Notes: generated from the sequence alone by a model not told the origin. 64,000 bases of DNA from JABIKK01 sp964622835 (GCA_964622835.1 CAZUSA010000002.1:124001-188000), one strand, 5' to 3'; positions 14,298 to 25,131 are shown, counted from the first letter of the stretch. A program made the numbers and translations.

Positions 14298-16166
14298 TTA
14301 TTTCTTCATAATCTTTCTACGAATAGCTTCATGACCTTTCCACACTAACACTTCGTTTAACACTTCTTCCAAACTATTCACAGGAATAATTGTGATCTTC
14401 TTCCTTTCTTTTATAGGAAGTAACACATCCTTAACATTAGCCTGAGGAATAATCACACGTTTAATACCTGCTTGAATTGCTGCTTCAATCTTTTGTGTGA
14501 CACCACCAACAGCCAACACTTCACCACGAACAGATAATGACCCCGTCATCGCCGTATCCTGGCGAATAGGAATTCCCTTCAATGCAGACATAATAGCAAT
14601 AGCAACAGCAATCGATGCAGAATCACCTTCAACACCCTCAGGTGTCTGTAAAAATTGAATGAATACATCATACTTCTCTTTAATATCCTCACCAAAATAC
14701 TTGAGAATAATTGCTGAAACATTCTTTACTGCTTCCTTAGCAATTTCACCTAACTTTCCTGTCGCTACAAAGTCAGACCGTTTACCACCATAGGTCACTT
14801 CAGATTCAATAGGTAATAATACCCCTGAAAAATATGAATCAGAACCTACCACTGCTAACCCATTCACACGACCAATGCGCGATCCTGTAACCGTAATAAT
14901 ATTATGTTTTTTCTTATCAGCAATATGCTTATCAACAATCTGTTGTTCTAACGTCCGTGCTAATTTCTTTGCACGTTTAATATGCTCTGGTTCAACAAAC
15001 TTTTTATTTTCTTCAAAGGCCAAATCACCAGCAGCCCGTACAAGACCACCAAGTTCGCGTAACCGTAACGTTAATTTCTTTGACACACCTGCACGAATAC
15101 GTGCTTCCTGAATAATTGCTTGTACAGCTTCAAAGGTAAAATGAGGAATCTTTCCATCCTTCCTCACTTCTTGTGCAACAAACCGCGCAATACCCATCTG
15201 ATTATCAGCAGTATCATCCATCATATCATTCATATGCACTTCATACCCATATCCACGAATACGCGAACGCAATGCTGGATTTAATTTCTTTACAGTATCT
15301 AATGTTCCAGCAGCAACCAATACATAATCTGTGGGAACATCATCAGAACGAACCATCGCACCCGATGACCGTTCGGACTGGCCAGTAATAGGATACTTTT
15401 TCTCTTGCATCGATGTTAAAATCTCCTGTTGTGATAATGATTGCATATTACCAATCTCATCAATAAATAAGACACCTTTGTTTGCCTTGTGAATCATACC
15501 AGGAATTAACCGCTCATATGCTGGTGTTCCAAGACCACCTGATTGTAAAGGATCATGTAATACATCCCCCAATAATGCACCTGCTTGCGAACCGGTTGCA
15601 TCAATGAACGGTGCTTTTTCTTTCTTTGAATTATCAATCAATAACTTAGGAACCTTTGTTCCTTTCTTCATCTTTTTATTCAATCCCATAAAGACTAAAA
15701 ACATACCAACAAAAATCATTGAACTAATTAACGATGCGGCAGCCATAATATCACCATATTCACGACGCACCCACCACGGTGTAAACAATGACGCTATAAT
15801 TAAAATATAAAAGAAAATAGTTTGACCCTTAAACTGTTTTAACGATTCAAGTTTTAACCTATTAACAATTTCTAGCCCCTTCCCTTTTGGTAAGACTTGG
15901 ATAGAAGGGTTTTGGTCATCAGTCGGATTATCCACCGATAAGACATCATCTAATTCTTCTTTCGGAATTAATTCAGCTAATGCTTGGCCTGTTAGCGACT
16001 TACCTGTACCTGGTTCGCCAATTAACAGCACATTCCGTCGTTGCTTCGCTGCCTTCTTAATAATGGTAACAGCACCCTCTTGTCCTATAATCTGATTAAT
16101 AATCTTCGGACTGGTATCAATGTCCTTTGTTGTTGTAAATGCTCTCGCCTTCTTCGTTGGGGCCAT
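14298..16166 (-). CDS. lonB: Archaeal membrane-bound ATP-dependent protease LonB
   Basis: 622 aa from ATG 16166 (MAPTKKARAFT); the frame is open to 16205 but would then overlap the PRC-barrel gene. AAA+ domain: Walker A GEPGTGKSLTGQ, Walker B GVLFIDEIGNM. Two transmembrane helices lie between Walker A and B (FYILIIASLFTPWWV and SSMIFVGMFLVFMGL), diagnostic of LonB. The C-terminal protease domain has the Ser-Lys dyad: Ser in EGDSASIAVAIAIM and Lys in GGVTQKIEAAIQAG. Degrades unfolded and membrane proteins. Second gene of an operon with the PRC-barrel protein. Confidence 0.95.
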   Translation of the reverse strand: MAPTKKARAFTTTKDIDTSPKIINQIIGQEGAVTIIKKAAKQRRNVLLIGEPGTGKSLTGQALAELIPKEELDDVLSVDNPTDDQNPSIQVLPKGKGLEIVNRLKLESLKQFKGQTIFFYILIIASLFTPWWVRREYGDIMAAASLISSMIFVGMFLVFMGLNKKMKKGTKVPKLLIDNSKKEKAPFIDATGSQAGALLGDVLHDPLQSGGLGTPAYERLIPGMIHKANKGVLFIDEIGNMQSLSQQEILTSMQEKKYPITGQSERSSGAMVRSDDVPTDYVLVAAGTLDTVKKLNPALRSRIRGYGYEVHMNDMMDDTADNQMGIARFVAQEVRKDGKIPHFTFEAVQAIIQEARIRAGVSKKLTLRLRELGGLVRAAGDLAFEENKKFVEPEHIKRAKKLARTLEQQIVDKHIADKKKHNIITVTGSRIGRVNGLAVVGSDSYFSGVLLPIESEVTYGGKRSDFVATGKLGEIAKEAVKNVSAIILKYFGEDIKEKYDVFIQFLQTPEGVEGDSASIAVAIAIMSALKGIPIRQDTAMTGSLSVRGEVLAVGGVTQKIEAAIQAGIKRVIIPQANVKDVLLPIKERKKITIIPVNSLEEVLNEVLVWKGHEAIRRKIMKK

Positions 16167-16179
16167 AGTAAGAATGGAA

Positions 16180-16443
16180 TTATAAGATGTCTTCTTCAGA
16201 AACAACTACAAAATCGCCAATAGCAATAACTGCAGAATAAGGAATTAACATATTATTTGTTGTATCTTTTTCTAAATCAAGACCTTCAGTATACGCTGTA
16301 GGATTCTTTAAAATAATCTGCATAAGTTCACCTGTGCGCACTTCAAAGGTAATATTACCAACTTCACCAAATCTTTTGCCTGATTTTGTGACCACTGTTT
16401 TTCCTAACAGTTGTTTAGAGTAATTTTTTTCTTCTTCTGCCAT
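16180..16443 (-). CDS. PRC-barrel domain protein
   Basis: 87 aa. GKTVVTKSGKRFGEVGNITF and a late NNMLIPYSAVIAIGDFVVV are typical of the PRC-barrel, a small beta-barrel used in ribosome maturation factors and other archaeal proteins. Lies 13 nt upstream of lonB on the same strand. A second PRC-barrel gene is at 32200. Confidence 0.8.
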   Translation of the reverse strand: MAEEEKNYSKQLLGKTVVTKSGKRFGEVGNITFEVRTGELMQIILKNPTAYTEGLDLEKDTTNNMLIPYSAVIAIGDFVVVSEEDIL

Positions 16444-16501
16444 TTTTACCTCTGGGCGTTCCCTGCTATATAAATCTTTTGTGCTCTCATTCGTTTAAAA
16501 A

Positions 16502-17134
16502 CTAAATGCCTCGTTCTAACAACATAGTAACCATTGGTTCGGGCATATACGCCAACACAGACACTGCTTTAATAGGTGGTTCAATTCTTATTTCTTGTAC
16601 TTTATAATGCTTTAAAAATGAAGAAAAAACTTCAGGATAACCCAACTGTTGTAAGACAAATGCAGCCGCAACCGTCAAATATGTTCCTTGAACTTCAACA
16701 TCATCACCATCTAATCCCTCTAAAATCTCTGCTTTTGTGAAACTAACCCCCTCACCAAGTTCTAACGTCTCTGGCAAGAGCGATTCAAAGGATTTACGAG
16801 AAAATGTGAAAATCTTGAAATAATCTGTTACTGCCTCTTTTCCTATTTCTTTCGTTAAATCATCACCAATTAAGGTTTTAGGATCACCACCAGCAAAATT
16901 CACAACAGTCCCGATAAGAGGAACAGTATTCTTGCTATACACAAATAATGATGTGCTTTCTTGGATTTGGCCTAATTCTTTTGCATCACTTAATACAGCC
17001 CACACTGTTCCTGCACCAACAATAAATAATAATAAAAAAGTAATCCCAATAGCCTTCTTAACAGATTTGAGAAGGAACGATAAGAGAAATAACACTACTA
17101 AAAAAATAATGGATGTTAGTGTTATTATATCCAT
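16502..17134 (-). CDS. Membrane-anchored protein, unknown
   Basis: 210 aa. Two closely spaced transmembrane helices at residues about 3-25 and 30-48 (FLVVLFLLSFLLKSV, GITFLLLFIVGAGTVWAV), then a soluble part with FVYSKNTVPLIGTVVNFAGG and ALLPETLELGEGVSF-like helices. No known domain. First gene on the minus strand left of the putative origin; its start is ATG at 17134. Confidence 0.65.
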   Translation of the reverse strand: MDIITLTSIIFLVVLFLLSFLLKSVKKAIGITFLLLFIVGAGTVWAVLSDAKELGQIQESTSLFVYSKNTVPLIGTVVNFAGGDPKTLIGDDLTKEIGKEAVTDYFKIFTFSRKSFESLLPETLELGEGVSFTKAEILEGLDGDDVEVQGTYLTVAAAFVLQQLGYPEVFSSFLKHYKVQEIRIEPPIKAVSVLAYMPEPMVTMLLERGI

Positions 17135-17503
17135 GAGGAAACAAGATGCTCTTTCTGCTTAAAATAGTACCTGTTTTTGGGTGAGAACCCCACACCACAG
17201 TTTCTTGTGGAAAAGAAATATCCGAAAAAAATCTTTTCCATCGTGGTTTCTTGCTACGCAACCAACAAAACAACCAAACTACCAAGAAAATGACGTTATA
17301 CGTTTTATTTATATATTGTATTATAAGTTTTTATATTATATTATATAGAGAATGATATTATTATTATTGAAAGTAGATATTGTTTTTTATATTTGATGAA
17401 TTTAGGCAAAAAAACACCGAAAAAAAGAAAACAAGTACTCCATAGGAAATAGAGGTGTCAGTGGGGTATATCTTTAAATAAACAGATAATGAAATAAACA
17501 AAA
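17135..17503. other. Gene-free, AT-rich stretch upstream of cdc6: candidate replication origin
   Basis: No gene is convincing here. From about 17290 to 17400 the sequence is almost purely A+T, suited to duplex unwinding. At 17438-17458 a 21-bp element matches about 15 positions of the archaeal origin recognition box (CTCCA, GGAAA and GAGG cores kept), followed by a G-rich CAGTGGGG. A weaker partial match (TTGTGGAAAAGAAAT) lies at 17205-17219. Genes point away on both sides: minus to the left, cdc6-polB-polC to the right. Confidence 0.55.
17472..17481 (+). promoter_or_regulatory. TATA-like box for cdc6
   Basis: CTTTAAATAA ends 23 nt before the ATG at 17504, predicting a leaderless mRNA. It is close to the ORB-like element at 17438-17458, so Orc1/Cdc6 binding could also affect its own transcription. 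Confidence 0.5.
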
Positions 17504-18718
17504 ATGGTGGACGTAAAATCTTTTCTTCGCGACTATGCAACCAAACAAAGTCTTTTCAAAAACAAAAAATTCCTCCAATCAAACTACATACCAAAAAAAG
17601 TACCCTATAGGGAAGAACAAATAAACCAAATAGCAGGAATACTCGCACCATCACTACGAATGGAACGACCAAGTAATCTTTTCATCTACGGAAAGACAGG
17701 AACAGGAAAAACACTAGCAGTCAACCATGTTGTTGAACAAATAGCAGAAGTAGCACAAGAAAAAAAACTTAATCTCAAAGTTGTTAATTTAAATTGTAAA
17801 CTTAAACGCATAGCAGATACAGAATATAGACTCGTTGCACAAATATCACGAGAACTTGGACAAGACATACCACCAACAGGACTGCCTACTGACGAAGTGT
17901 ACAAAATCTTTGTACGACACTTAGAAAAAGAACCAACACTACTCTTACTTGTTCTTGACGAAATAGATGAAATTGTAAAAAACACCGGCGATAAAATATT
18001 ATACAACCTTACACGTCTTAATACCGAATTACAAAATAGCGAAATATGTCTTATAGGTATTAGCAATGATCTCATGTTTATTGACAATGTTGATCCGAGA
18101 GTAAAAAGTAGTTTGAGCGAAGAAGAACTTGTCTTTCCACCCTACAATGCAATACAATTACAAAAAATACTTCGAGAGCGTGCAATGTTGACGTTCGATA
18201 AAAGCATCATCGGTGAAGGCGTTATTGAAAAATGTGCAGCCTACGCAGCAAAAGAACATGGAGACGCGCGAAGAGCCTTAGAACTTATGCGTGTTGCTGC
18301 AGAACTAGCAGAACGGAATAATGCCGAAAAAATCACTGTTGATTATATTGATACCGCAGAAGAAAAAATAGAACGAGACCGTGTCGTAGATATTATAGCA
18401 ACACAACCAAAACAATTTAAAATAACACTCTACTCTATATTACACGTTTCTGACGAATACAAAAAGAAAAATAGTTCAGACTTTTACACCGGCGATATTT
18501 ACGAAAACTACAAAGAATATTGCCTCAAAACAGGAACAAAACCGCTCACTCAACGACGTGTAGGAGACATCATCGCAGAACTAGACATGTTGGGAATCAT
18601 TAATGCTCGCGTCATCAGTAAAGGAAGATACGGTCGAACACGCCATATCACTTTAGGCATACCAGAAAACATCATCACCAAAGTAACAACCATGCTCCGC
18701 GAAGGACTTGGATTATGA
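17504..18718 (+). CDS. cdc6: Orc1/Cdc6 origin-binding initiator ATPase
   Basis: 404 aa, full length. AAA+ domain with Walker A YGKTGTGKTLAV, Walker B LLLVLDEIDEIV, sensor 1 LIGISNDLMFI, arginine-finger region DPRVKSSLSEEEL, sensor 2 HGDARRALELMRVA; C-terminal winged helix (TGDIYENYKEYC, RRVGDIIAELDMLGII, GRYGRTRHITL). Binds origin recognition boxes and loads MCM. Followed by polB with ATGA overlap, so initiation and replicative polymerase are cotranscribed, and preceded by a candidate origin. Confidence 0.95.
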   Translation: MVDVKSFLRDYATKQSLFKNKKFLQSNYIPKKVPYREEQINQIAGILAPSLRMERPSNLFIYGKTGTGKTLAVNHVVEQIAEVAQEKKLNLKVVNLNCKLKRIADTEYRLVAQISRELGQDIPPTGLPTDEVYKIFVRHLEKEPTLLLLVLDEIDEIVKNTGDKILYNLTRLNTELQNSEICLIGISNDLMFIDNVDPRVKSSLSEEELVFPPYNAIQLQKILRERAMLTFDKSIIGEGVIEKCAAYAAKEHGDARRALELMRVAAELAERNNAEKITVDYIDTAEEKIERDRVVDIIATQPKQFKITLYSILHVSDEYKKKNSSDFYTGDIYENYKEYCLKTGTKPLTQRRVGDIIAELDMLGIINARVISKGRYGRTRHITLGIPENIITKVTTMLREGLGL

Positions 18719-20597
18719 CTAAAGAAAACAAACAAATACTCACTGCATTTATGCAGCGAGGCTACCTCCTTTCACCAGAACTTCTCAAAAGTGCCACACT
18801 CAACAAAGAATTTCTTAACAAAATAGACACAAAAATAATAACTAAAGAAAAACCTGTCGTTATAGGAAAAGATGTCTTTCGAGGCGTCAATGGAAAAGGT
18901 ATTGGTAATATAAACTGGAGAGAATTTGAAAAAAGTCGTGTACTTCATGAACGAGGCAAAACTAATAGAGTATATACATCATTTCTTGAATTACTTTTTG
19001 ACACACAAGAAGAACCAATTGTAGAAGAACCCGTCGTAGACGCCTTCGAACAAGAAATACCTGAAGTGCAGGTAGAAGAAGAACAGCACACACAAGAACA
19101 TGTAGTTGTAGAACAAATACAAGCAGTCGTGCATAAAGAAGCAGTAAAAGAAGACGTGAAAGAAGAAATACAACCACACGTCATCGACAAAAATAGACTC
19201 GTTACCGTACTCAAATCCTATGAAAAAGCACCAAAAAAATGGCAAGTCAAAGACTTTACTTTCTACTTCAAACGACGATACCAATTTTTACAACAAATAC
19301 TCCAAACACGACAAGAACTCCAAAACTTAACCTCAATAGCACGCATAAAAACCAAACAAGAACGAGAACAAGTAGCATGTGTAGGATTAGTCTATGATAA
19401 ACGACTCAGTAAAAACGGGAATCATCTCATTTCTCTTGAAGACCCTACAGGCATAATCACCATCCTCGCAAAACCAGATGTAGAAGGTGTTGATGATATT
19501 TGTCTTGATGAAGNNNNNNNNNNNNNNNNNNNNNNNNNNNNNNNNNNNNNNNNNNNNNNNNNNNNNNNNNNNNNNNNNNNNNNNNNNNNNNNNNNNNNNN
19601 NNNNNNNNNNNNNACCATCCTCGCAAAACCAGATGTAGAAGGTGTTGATGATATTTGTCTTGATGAAGTCATTGCCATTAAAGGATCTACAGCAAAAAAC
19701 ATGGTCTTCGCAAAAACACTCTTCTTCCCAGATATACCCGTTATCACCAAACCAAAAATGGCACAAGAAGATGCATACTTTGCCGTCATCTCAGACATCC
19801 ACGTAGGATCACAAAACTTCCTTGAAGACAAATTATTGCGATTCATAGACTGGCTTAATCTAAACAACATCTCAGACAAAGAAAAATTCATTGCAGAACG
19901 CGTAAAATATCTCTTTATTGTTGGCGACCTTGTTGCAGGAACAGGTGTCTATCCCCACCAAGAATCAGAACTTGTTATCAAAGACCTGCGATCCCAATAC
20001 ATAAAACTTGCAGAATACTTATCAAAAATACGCAACGACATAACACTTATTATTTGTCCAGGAAATCACGATGCAACACGCATGGCAGAACCACAACCGC
20101 CATTACTCAAAGAATTTACCGCACCACTCTTTGAATTAACCAACGCTGTCTTTGTGAGCAGTCCAGCAGTTGTCAACATACACAAACAAGAAAACTTTGA
20201 AGGCTTTAATGTGTTAATGTATCATGGCAGTAGTTTCCATTATTATAATAATTCTATTTCACACTTGCGAGAAGGAGATGCAAAAAACCATCCTCACTTG
20301 ACATGGCAATACCTCCTCAAAAAAAGACACCTTGCACCAACCCATGGAGCAACCGTTTACTTACCAGATCCAGAAGAAGATGGATTGCTTATTGATACCG
20401 TGCCAGACATTGTTGTCAATGGAGACATCCACCGATCAGACCTTGGTAATTACAATGGTGTCATTACTATATCACCATCCTGTTGGGAGAAAAAATCACA
20501 CATACAAGAACGACGAGGAAACGAACCAGATCCTGGTAATGTTCCTTTCTTTAATATGAAAACACGGGAGACAACATTTATTGATTTTAACAAATGA
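18715..20597 (+). CDS. polB: DNA polymerase D small subunit DP1 (contains a scaffold gap)
   Basis: Start overlaps the cdc6 stop by 4 nt. A 100-N gap at 19514-19613 interrupts it; the 55 bases on each side are identical, and removing the Ns and one copy gives an uninterrupted 575-aa frame. OB-fold region (LTSIARIKTKQEREQVACVG, NHLISLEDPTGIITIL), then the calcineurin-like nuclease domain: AVISDIHVGSQNF, FIVGDLVAGTGVYP, ICPGNHDATRMAEPQ, VLMYHGSSFHYY. The last metal motif reads NGDIHRSD where the usual form is TGHxH. Normally the 3'-5' proofreading subunit of PolD. Confidence 0.92.
19514..19613. other. Assembly gap (100 N) flanked by an identical 55-bp overlap
   Basis: Bases 19459-19513 and 19614-19668 are identical. 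This is the signature of two contigs that overlap but were joined by a nominal gap. Collapsing them restores the polB reading frame exactly, so no sequence is likely missing. Confidence 0.95.
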
Positions 20598-23500
20598 ACA
20601 CACAAGACTATTTCACAAAAATTGACAAAGAAGTCCATGATGTCTATCATATAGCAGAAGCAGCACGAAAAATGTGCTTAGACCCTGAACCAAAACCAGA
20701 AATTGTCATTGCAAAAAACATGGCAGAACGCGTTGTTGGATTAATTGGTGTTGTCGCACCAGAACTCATGGAAACAAACATCATTAACCGCATCAAAGAA
20801 CTTGAAGAACAATATGGTGCGCAAGACTGGCGTATTGCCTTAACAATAGCGCATGAAGTTGCCCAAGGATCTTTCTTTCAATTTGAAACAACACTGAGAG
20901 CAATGGAAGTTGGTATACGAGTGGGTATTGCCTACATTACCAATGGTGTTGTGAGTAGTCCCTTAGAAGGATTTACAGAACTCAAACTTAAAAAACGACG
21001 TGATGGCAAAGAATACTTTGCATTATACTTTTCAGGACCCATGCGAAGCGCAGGAGGAACAGCATCAAGTGTTTCCATTCTTATTGGGGATTATGTACGA
21101 AGAAAAATGGGATACCACCCGTACGATGCAGAAGAAAATGAAATACGAAGAACATACACAGAACTCTACGACTACCATGATAGAATTACCAACTTACAAT
21201 ATCTCCCAAGTGAAGAAGAAGCACTCTTCATGATAGGAAAAATACCTGTCCAAGTAGATGGAGAACCAAGTGAAAAACTAGAAGCAAGTAATTTCAAAGG
21301 ACTTGATCGTGTTGACACCGATAGATTACGCAATGGCGTATGTCTTGTTGTTGGTGAAGGTATTTGTCAAAAAGCAGCAAAAGTCTACAAAAATCTTAAC
21401 AAATGGGGGAAAGACTTTGGTCTCGAAGACTGGACAGCATTCTTAGGAGAATTTGTCGAACTACAAAAAAAGAAAAAAGCAAAACAAAAAACAGAAGATA
21501 CAAGCGACCAAAAAATAAAACCAGACCACACCTTCATCAAAGACATTGTTGCAGGACGACCCATCTTTACTGATCCCATGACAGAAGGAGGCTTTCGTTT
21601 ACGCTATGGAAGAACACGCATATCTGGACTTTCTGCACAATCAATGCACCCTGCAACCCTGGCAGTGCTTGATGATTTCATTGCTATAGGCACACAACTG
21701 AAAGTTGAACGTCCAGGAAAAAGTACCGTTATTTCACCATGTACAGACATTGACGGGCCCATTGTACGATTACGCGATGGCACAGTCTTGTATTTAGATG
21801 ATCCCCTTGAAGCAAAAAAAATATCCAATCAAATTGAAGAAATATTGTACTTAGGAGACATTCTTATTTCCTACGGAGACTTCTTTGACAGAGGCCATGT
21901 ATTAGCACCACCAGGATACTGCCAAGAATGGTGGGCACGAGAATTAGAACAAGCACTAACAAACACAACACATGATGAAACAACAACAACACATGCACAA
22001 TCATTTGTAACAGATAATTTCAAACCGTTGACGTTTAAAGAAGCATTAACTCTTTCCCAAGTCTTTCACATACCCTTACATCCAAAATATACATACTTCT
22101 GGGAACATATTTCTTTAGATGAATTAAAACAACTACATCAATGGTTTGCACAAGCAGCAACAAAAGATACAAAAATAATTTTACCCATTGCAGAAGACAT
22201 ACCTAAACAAACACTTGAAAGGTTAGGTGNNNNNNNNNNNNNNNNNNNNNNNNNNNNNNNNNNNNNNNNNNNNNNNNNNNNNNNNNNNNNNNNNNNNNNN
22301 NNNNNNNNNNNNNNNNNNNNNNNNNNNNNGTAGGTGACGAAGGCGGACGATTACGTAGTTTCCAAAGTGCACTCGACAAAGGATATGTTACAGGAGAGTT
22401 TCCCTTACTCCACTGTCCTGAATGTGACAAAGAAACTATCTACCACCTCTGTGAGAAATGTGGAGAAAAAACAACACAACGCTACCTCTGTCCACTTTGT
22501 GGTGTTTCTGATACAGAATGTCATGAACAAGCACGCAGTTACAAACGATGGAAACTTCCTATTGAACCGTACTATCACAGCGCTGTTTCTATTTCAGGAT
22601 TGCCACTCAGTAAAGTACCCGCACTTATCAAAGGCGTTCGAGGAACAAGTAACAAAGATCACATACCAGAACATCTTTCCAAAGGATTACTTCGTGCAGC
22701 ACACCAATTATATGTTAACAAAGACGGAACCATTCGTTATGACATGACAGAAATGCCCATTACCCATTTCAAACCACAAGAAATTGGCACATCAATAACA
22801 CGATTAAAAGAATTAGGGTACACCGTCGACATCCATGGTGAAGATTTAGAACGTGACGATCAAGTTGTTGAAATGTTCATACAAGATGTTATCTTACCAT
22901 CAACCTCAGAAAGTCTTGACGAAACATCAGATGAAGTATTCATACGTACCGCACAATTTGTTGATGACTTACTTGTTAATGTGTATGGACTTGAACCCTT
23001 TTACAATGTAAAAACCGTTAAAGATCTTGTCGGCCACCTTGTTCTTGGACTTGCACCACACATCAGTGCAGGTACTGTTGGACGTATCATTGGCTTTTCA
23101 AAAACACAAGTCTTCTATGGTCACCCCTATTTTCACTGTAGTGTACGGCGAGATTGTGATGGTGATGAACTCTGTATTATGTTCTTATTAGATTCCTTAC
23201 TTAATTTTTCACGCCATTATTTACCAAGCCATCGGGGAGGGACGCAAGACGCACCACTCGTTCTAACAAGCACTATTACTTCCACAGAAGTTGACGACAT
23301 GGTCTTTAATATGGACGTTGCATGGCGGTACCCCCTCGAATTCTATGAAGCAGCTGGGGCCTACAAAAACCCATGGGACGTTAAAGTACCTAAATTAAAC
23401 GAACGATTAGGCACAGAAAAAGAATACCATGACTTTGGTTTTACCCATAAAACAGAAGACATCAGTCAAGGACCTGCATGTAGTTCATACAAATCAATAC

Positions 23501-23901
23501 CCAGCATGCAAGAAAAGGTCCAAGGCCAAATGGAACTTGCCAAACGCATACGCGCCGTTGATAAAGAACGTGTTGCAAAACTTGTTATAGAACGCCATTT
23601 CATGAGAGACTTACTTGGTAACTTACGTAAATTTAGTTCACAAATGTTTCGATGTGTCGCCTGTAATGAAAAATATAGAAGACCGCCTTTGGCAGGACAT
23701 TGTCTTAAATGTAAAGGGAAAATAATCTATACTATTTCACATGGCAGTATCATTAAATATTTGGAACCAAGTTTAGATCTTGTTAACGAATATGTTTCAT
23801 CACCTTACTTGAAACAAACATTAGAATTAACAAAATTACGCATAGAAAGTATCTTTGGAAAAGTAAAAGACAAACAAGAAGGTCTTGCAAAATACTTTTA
23901 G
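20594..23901 (+). CDS. polC: DNA polymerase D large catalytic subunit DP2 (contains a scaffold gap)
   Basis: Starts within the polB stop (ATGA). 545 codons precede the gap at 22230-22329 and about 523 follow. N-terminal part: FSGPMRSAGGTASSVSIL, GRTRISGLSAQSMHPAT, CTDIDGPIVRL. C-terminal part: zinc ribbon LHCPECDKETIYHLCEKCG, catalytic DCDGDELCIMFLLD (the DxD pair of the double-psi barrel), GPACSSYKSIPSM, and a last zinc finger CVACNEKYRR/CLKCKG. The block usually found between the two visible parts (a Lys-Ala-Pro...GARMGRPEKA motif in other DP2s) is absent, so real sequence is probably lost in the gap. No intein seen in the visible parts. Confidence 0.92.
22230..22329. other. Assembly gap (100 N) inside polC
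   Basis: The flanks share only a 6-base TAGGTG. Merging on it would keep the frame (LGDEGG), but the protein would then lack a conserved ~100-residue block; a true gap of unknown size is more likely. Confidence 0.8.
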
Positions 23902-25055
23902 AATACTCTTCCAAAATAAAATATCATTGTTGGAATCATTAACACTCCCATTAAGGTGGTTTTATTCACATCATATTTGTACGGTAAGTATCCGATAATT
24001 GTTGCAGCACTTACAATCAGTAACCCAGTACCACCACTAAGAACAACAATAAGAATTAATAATAAAAAAATAGTCCACTTACCAACCGCTTCAGGATTAA
24101 TCTTATTCTTAATAATCGCACATTGTCGTGAAAGGAGGATACAGAGCACTGTACAAGGGAATGCAAGGAGTAAGCCTAAGGCAAACAAACTGGTTATTTC
24201 AGGGGGTGTTACCGTTCCCAAACTTTGAATAGCAGCAACAGCACCATTTCGTGCACGATTCAATTCTAATAACGTTGCAACACTAAACACAATATTTACT
24301 GTGTTTAAACACCCCACTAAAATTAAAAAATCACTCTTTTTATTATTCTTACATACTGTTGTTTGAATACTTGCTGCTTGTGCAGGACCAAGTGCAGGAA
24401 GAAAAGAAAAGAACGAACCAAAAAATAATGATTGACCAATAGTTTTAGCACTTGAGGTAGTTACTTCTGGTTCCGTAATTATTTGTGGATTAGCATTCCT
24501 ATTCGTCGTTAATAATAATGCAGGAAACGCAAACAACCCCGTAAATAAGGGAAGTAATGGTTCTTGAATTGCATCTTGTAATGTTACCACACCTAACAAT
24601 CCAGACAAACAAAAAATAATAGCAGCTGCACGTTTATTCTTTTGTCTATTAATCAAAAACATACTCGTGTATAATAACATCCACGGAATACTTTTTTCCG
24701 CATAGGGATATATTTTTTTGAGAAACGTACGAACAAAAGGAATTAATGCAGTTGTTCCTAATAATGCAACAAGTGATCCTATTAATGTAAGAAGAATAGC
24801 TTCATGACCTTTCCCTTTGCGCGCATATTCCTGCATAGGATGGGCTGAAGCAGCAGACTCAGGATCTGGAGTAGCCAGATATGTTGCAGGAATCGTATTG
24901 AGAAATGTATGTGTTATAGCCGTAGCAAAAATCAATGTTGCTGGCTTTGCCAACGGCATCGTCACTAGAATACCTGCCACAAGATTAGGATGAACCCCTG
25001 GGATCATACCAGTAATCGTTCCTAAAAGAATGCCTCCAAGAATGCTAAAATCCAT
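23898..25055 (-). CDS. TctA/DUF112-like polytopic membrane protein
   Basis: 385 aa with about 10 hydrophobic helices. The N-terminus (LLGTITGMIPGVHPNLVAG) has the conserved GMxPGxHPN loop of archaeal relatives of the tripartite tricarboxylate transporter membrane subunit TctA; a similar SFLPALGPAQAASIQT loop in the middle reflects the internal two-fold repeat. Transport function is expected but the substrate is unknown, and no TctB/TctC partners are near. It overlaps the end of polC by 4 bases on the opposite strand. Confidence 0.75.
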   Translation of the reverse strand: MDFSILGGILLGTITGMIPGVHPNLVAGILVTMPLAKPATLIFATAITHTFLNTIPATYLATPDPESAASAHPMQEYARKGKGHEAILLTLIGSLVALLGTTALIPFVRTFLKKIYPYAEKSIPWMLLYTSMFLINRQKNKRAAAIIFCLSGLLGVVTLQDAIQEPLLPLFTGLFAFPALLLTTNRNANPQIITEPEVTTSSAKTIGQSLFFGSFFSFLPALGPAQAASIQTTVCKNNKKSDFLILVGCLNTVNIVFSVATLLELNRARNGAVAAIQSLGTVTPPEITSLFALGLLLAFPCTVLCILLSRQCAIIKNKINPEAVGKWTIFLLLILIVVLSGGTGLLIVSAATIIGYLPYKYDVNKTTLMGVLMIPTMIFYFGRVF

Positions 25056-25123
25056 CTTTAGATCCTTTTTTTGTGCTTTTAAGCGCTCTCTGGCCCTTTT
25101 TTCGTTGATTTTTCAGGGAAAGA

Positions 25124-25131
25124 TTTATATA
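25124..25131 (+). promoter_or_regulatory. TATA-like box of the Fe-S operon
   Basis: TTTATATA ends 25 nt before the ATG at 25156; predicts a leaderless transcript starting at or near the regulator's start codon. Confidence 0.55.

Noticed and set aside
17058..17285. 75-aa open frame between the 16502 gene and the putative origin
   Set aside because: It overlaps the better-supported 16502-17134 gene in another frame and has no recognisable features beyond Trp/Ser-rich composition.
19459..19668. Genuine 55-bp direct repeat (for example a target-site duplication of an insertion)
   Set aside because: The copies abut a block of exactly 100 Ns and collapsing them restores the polB frame, which is the mark of a scaffolding artefact.
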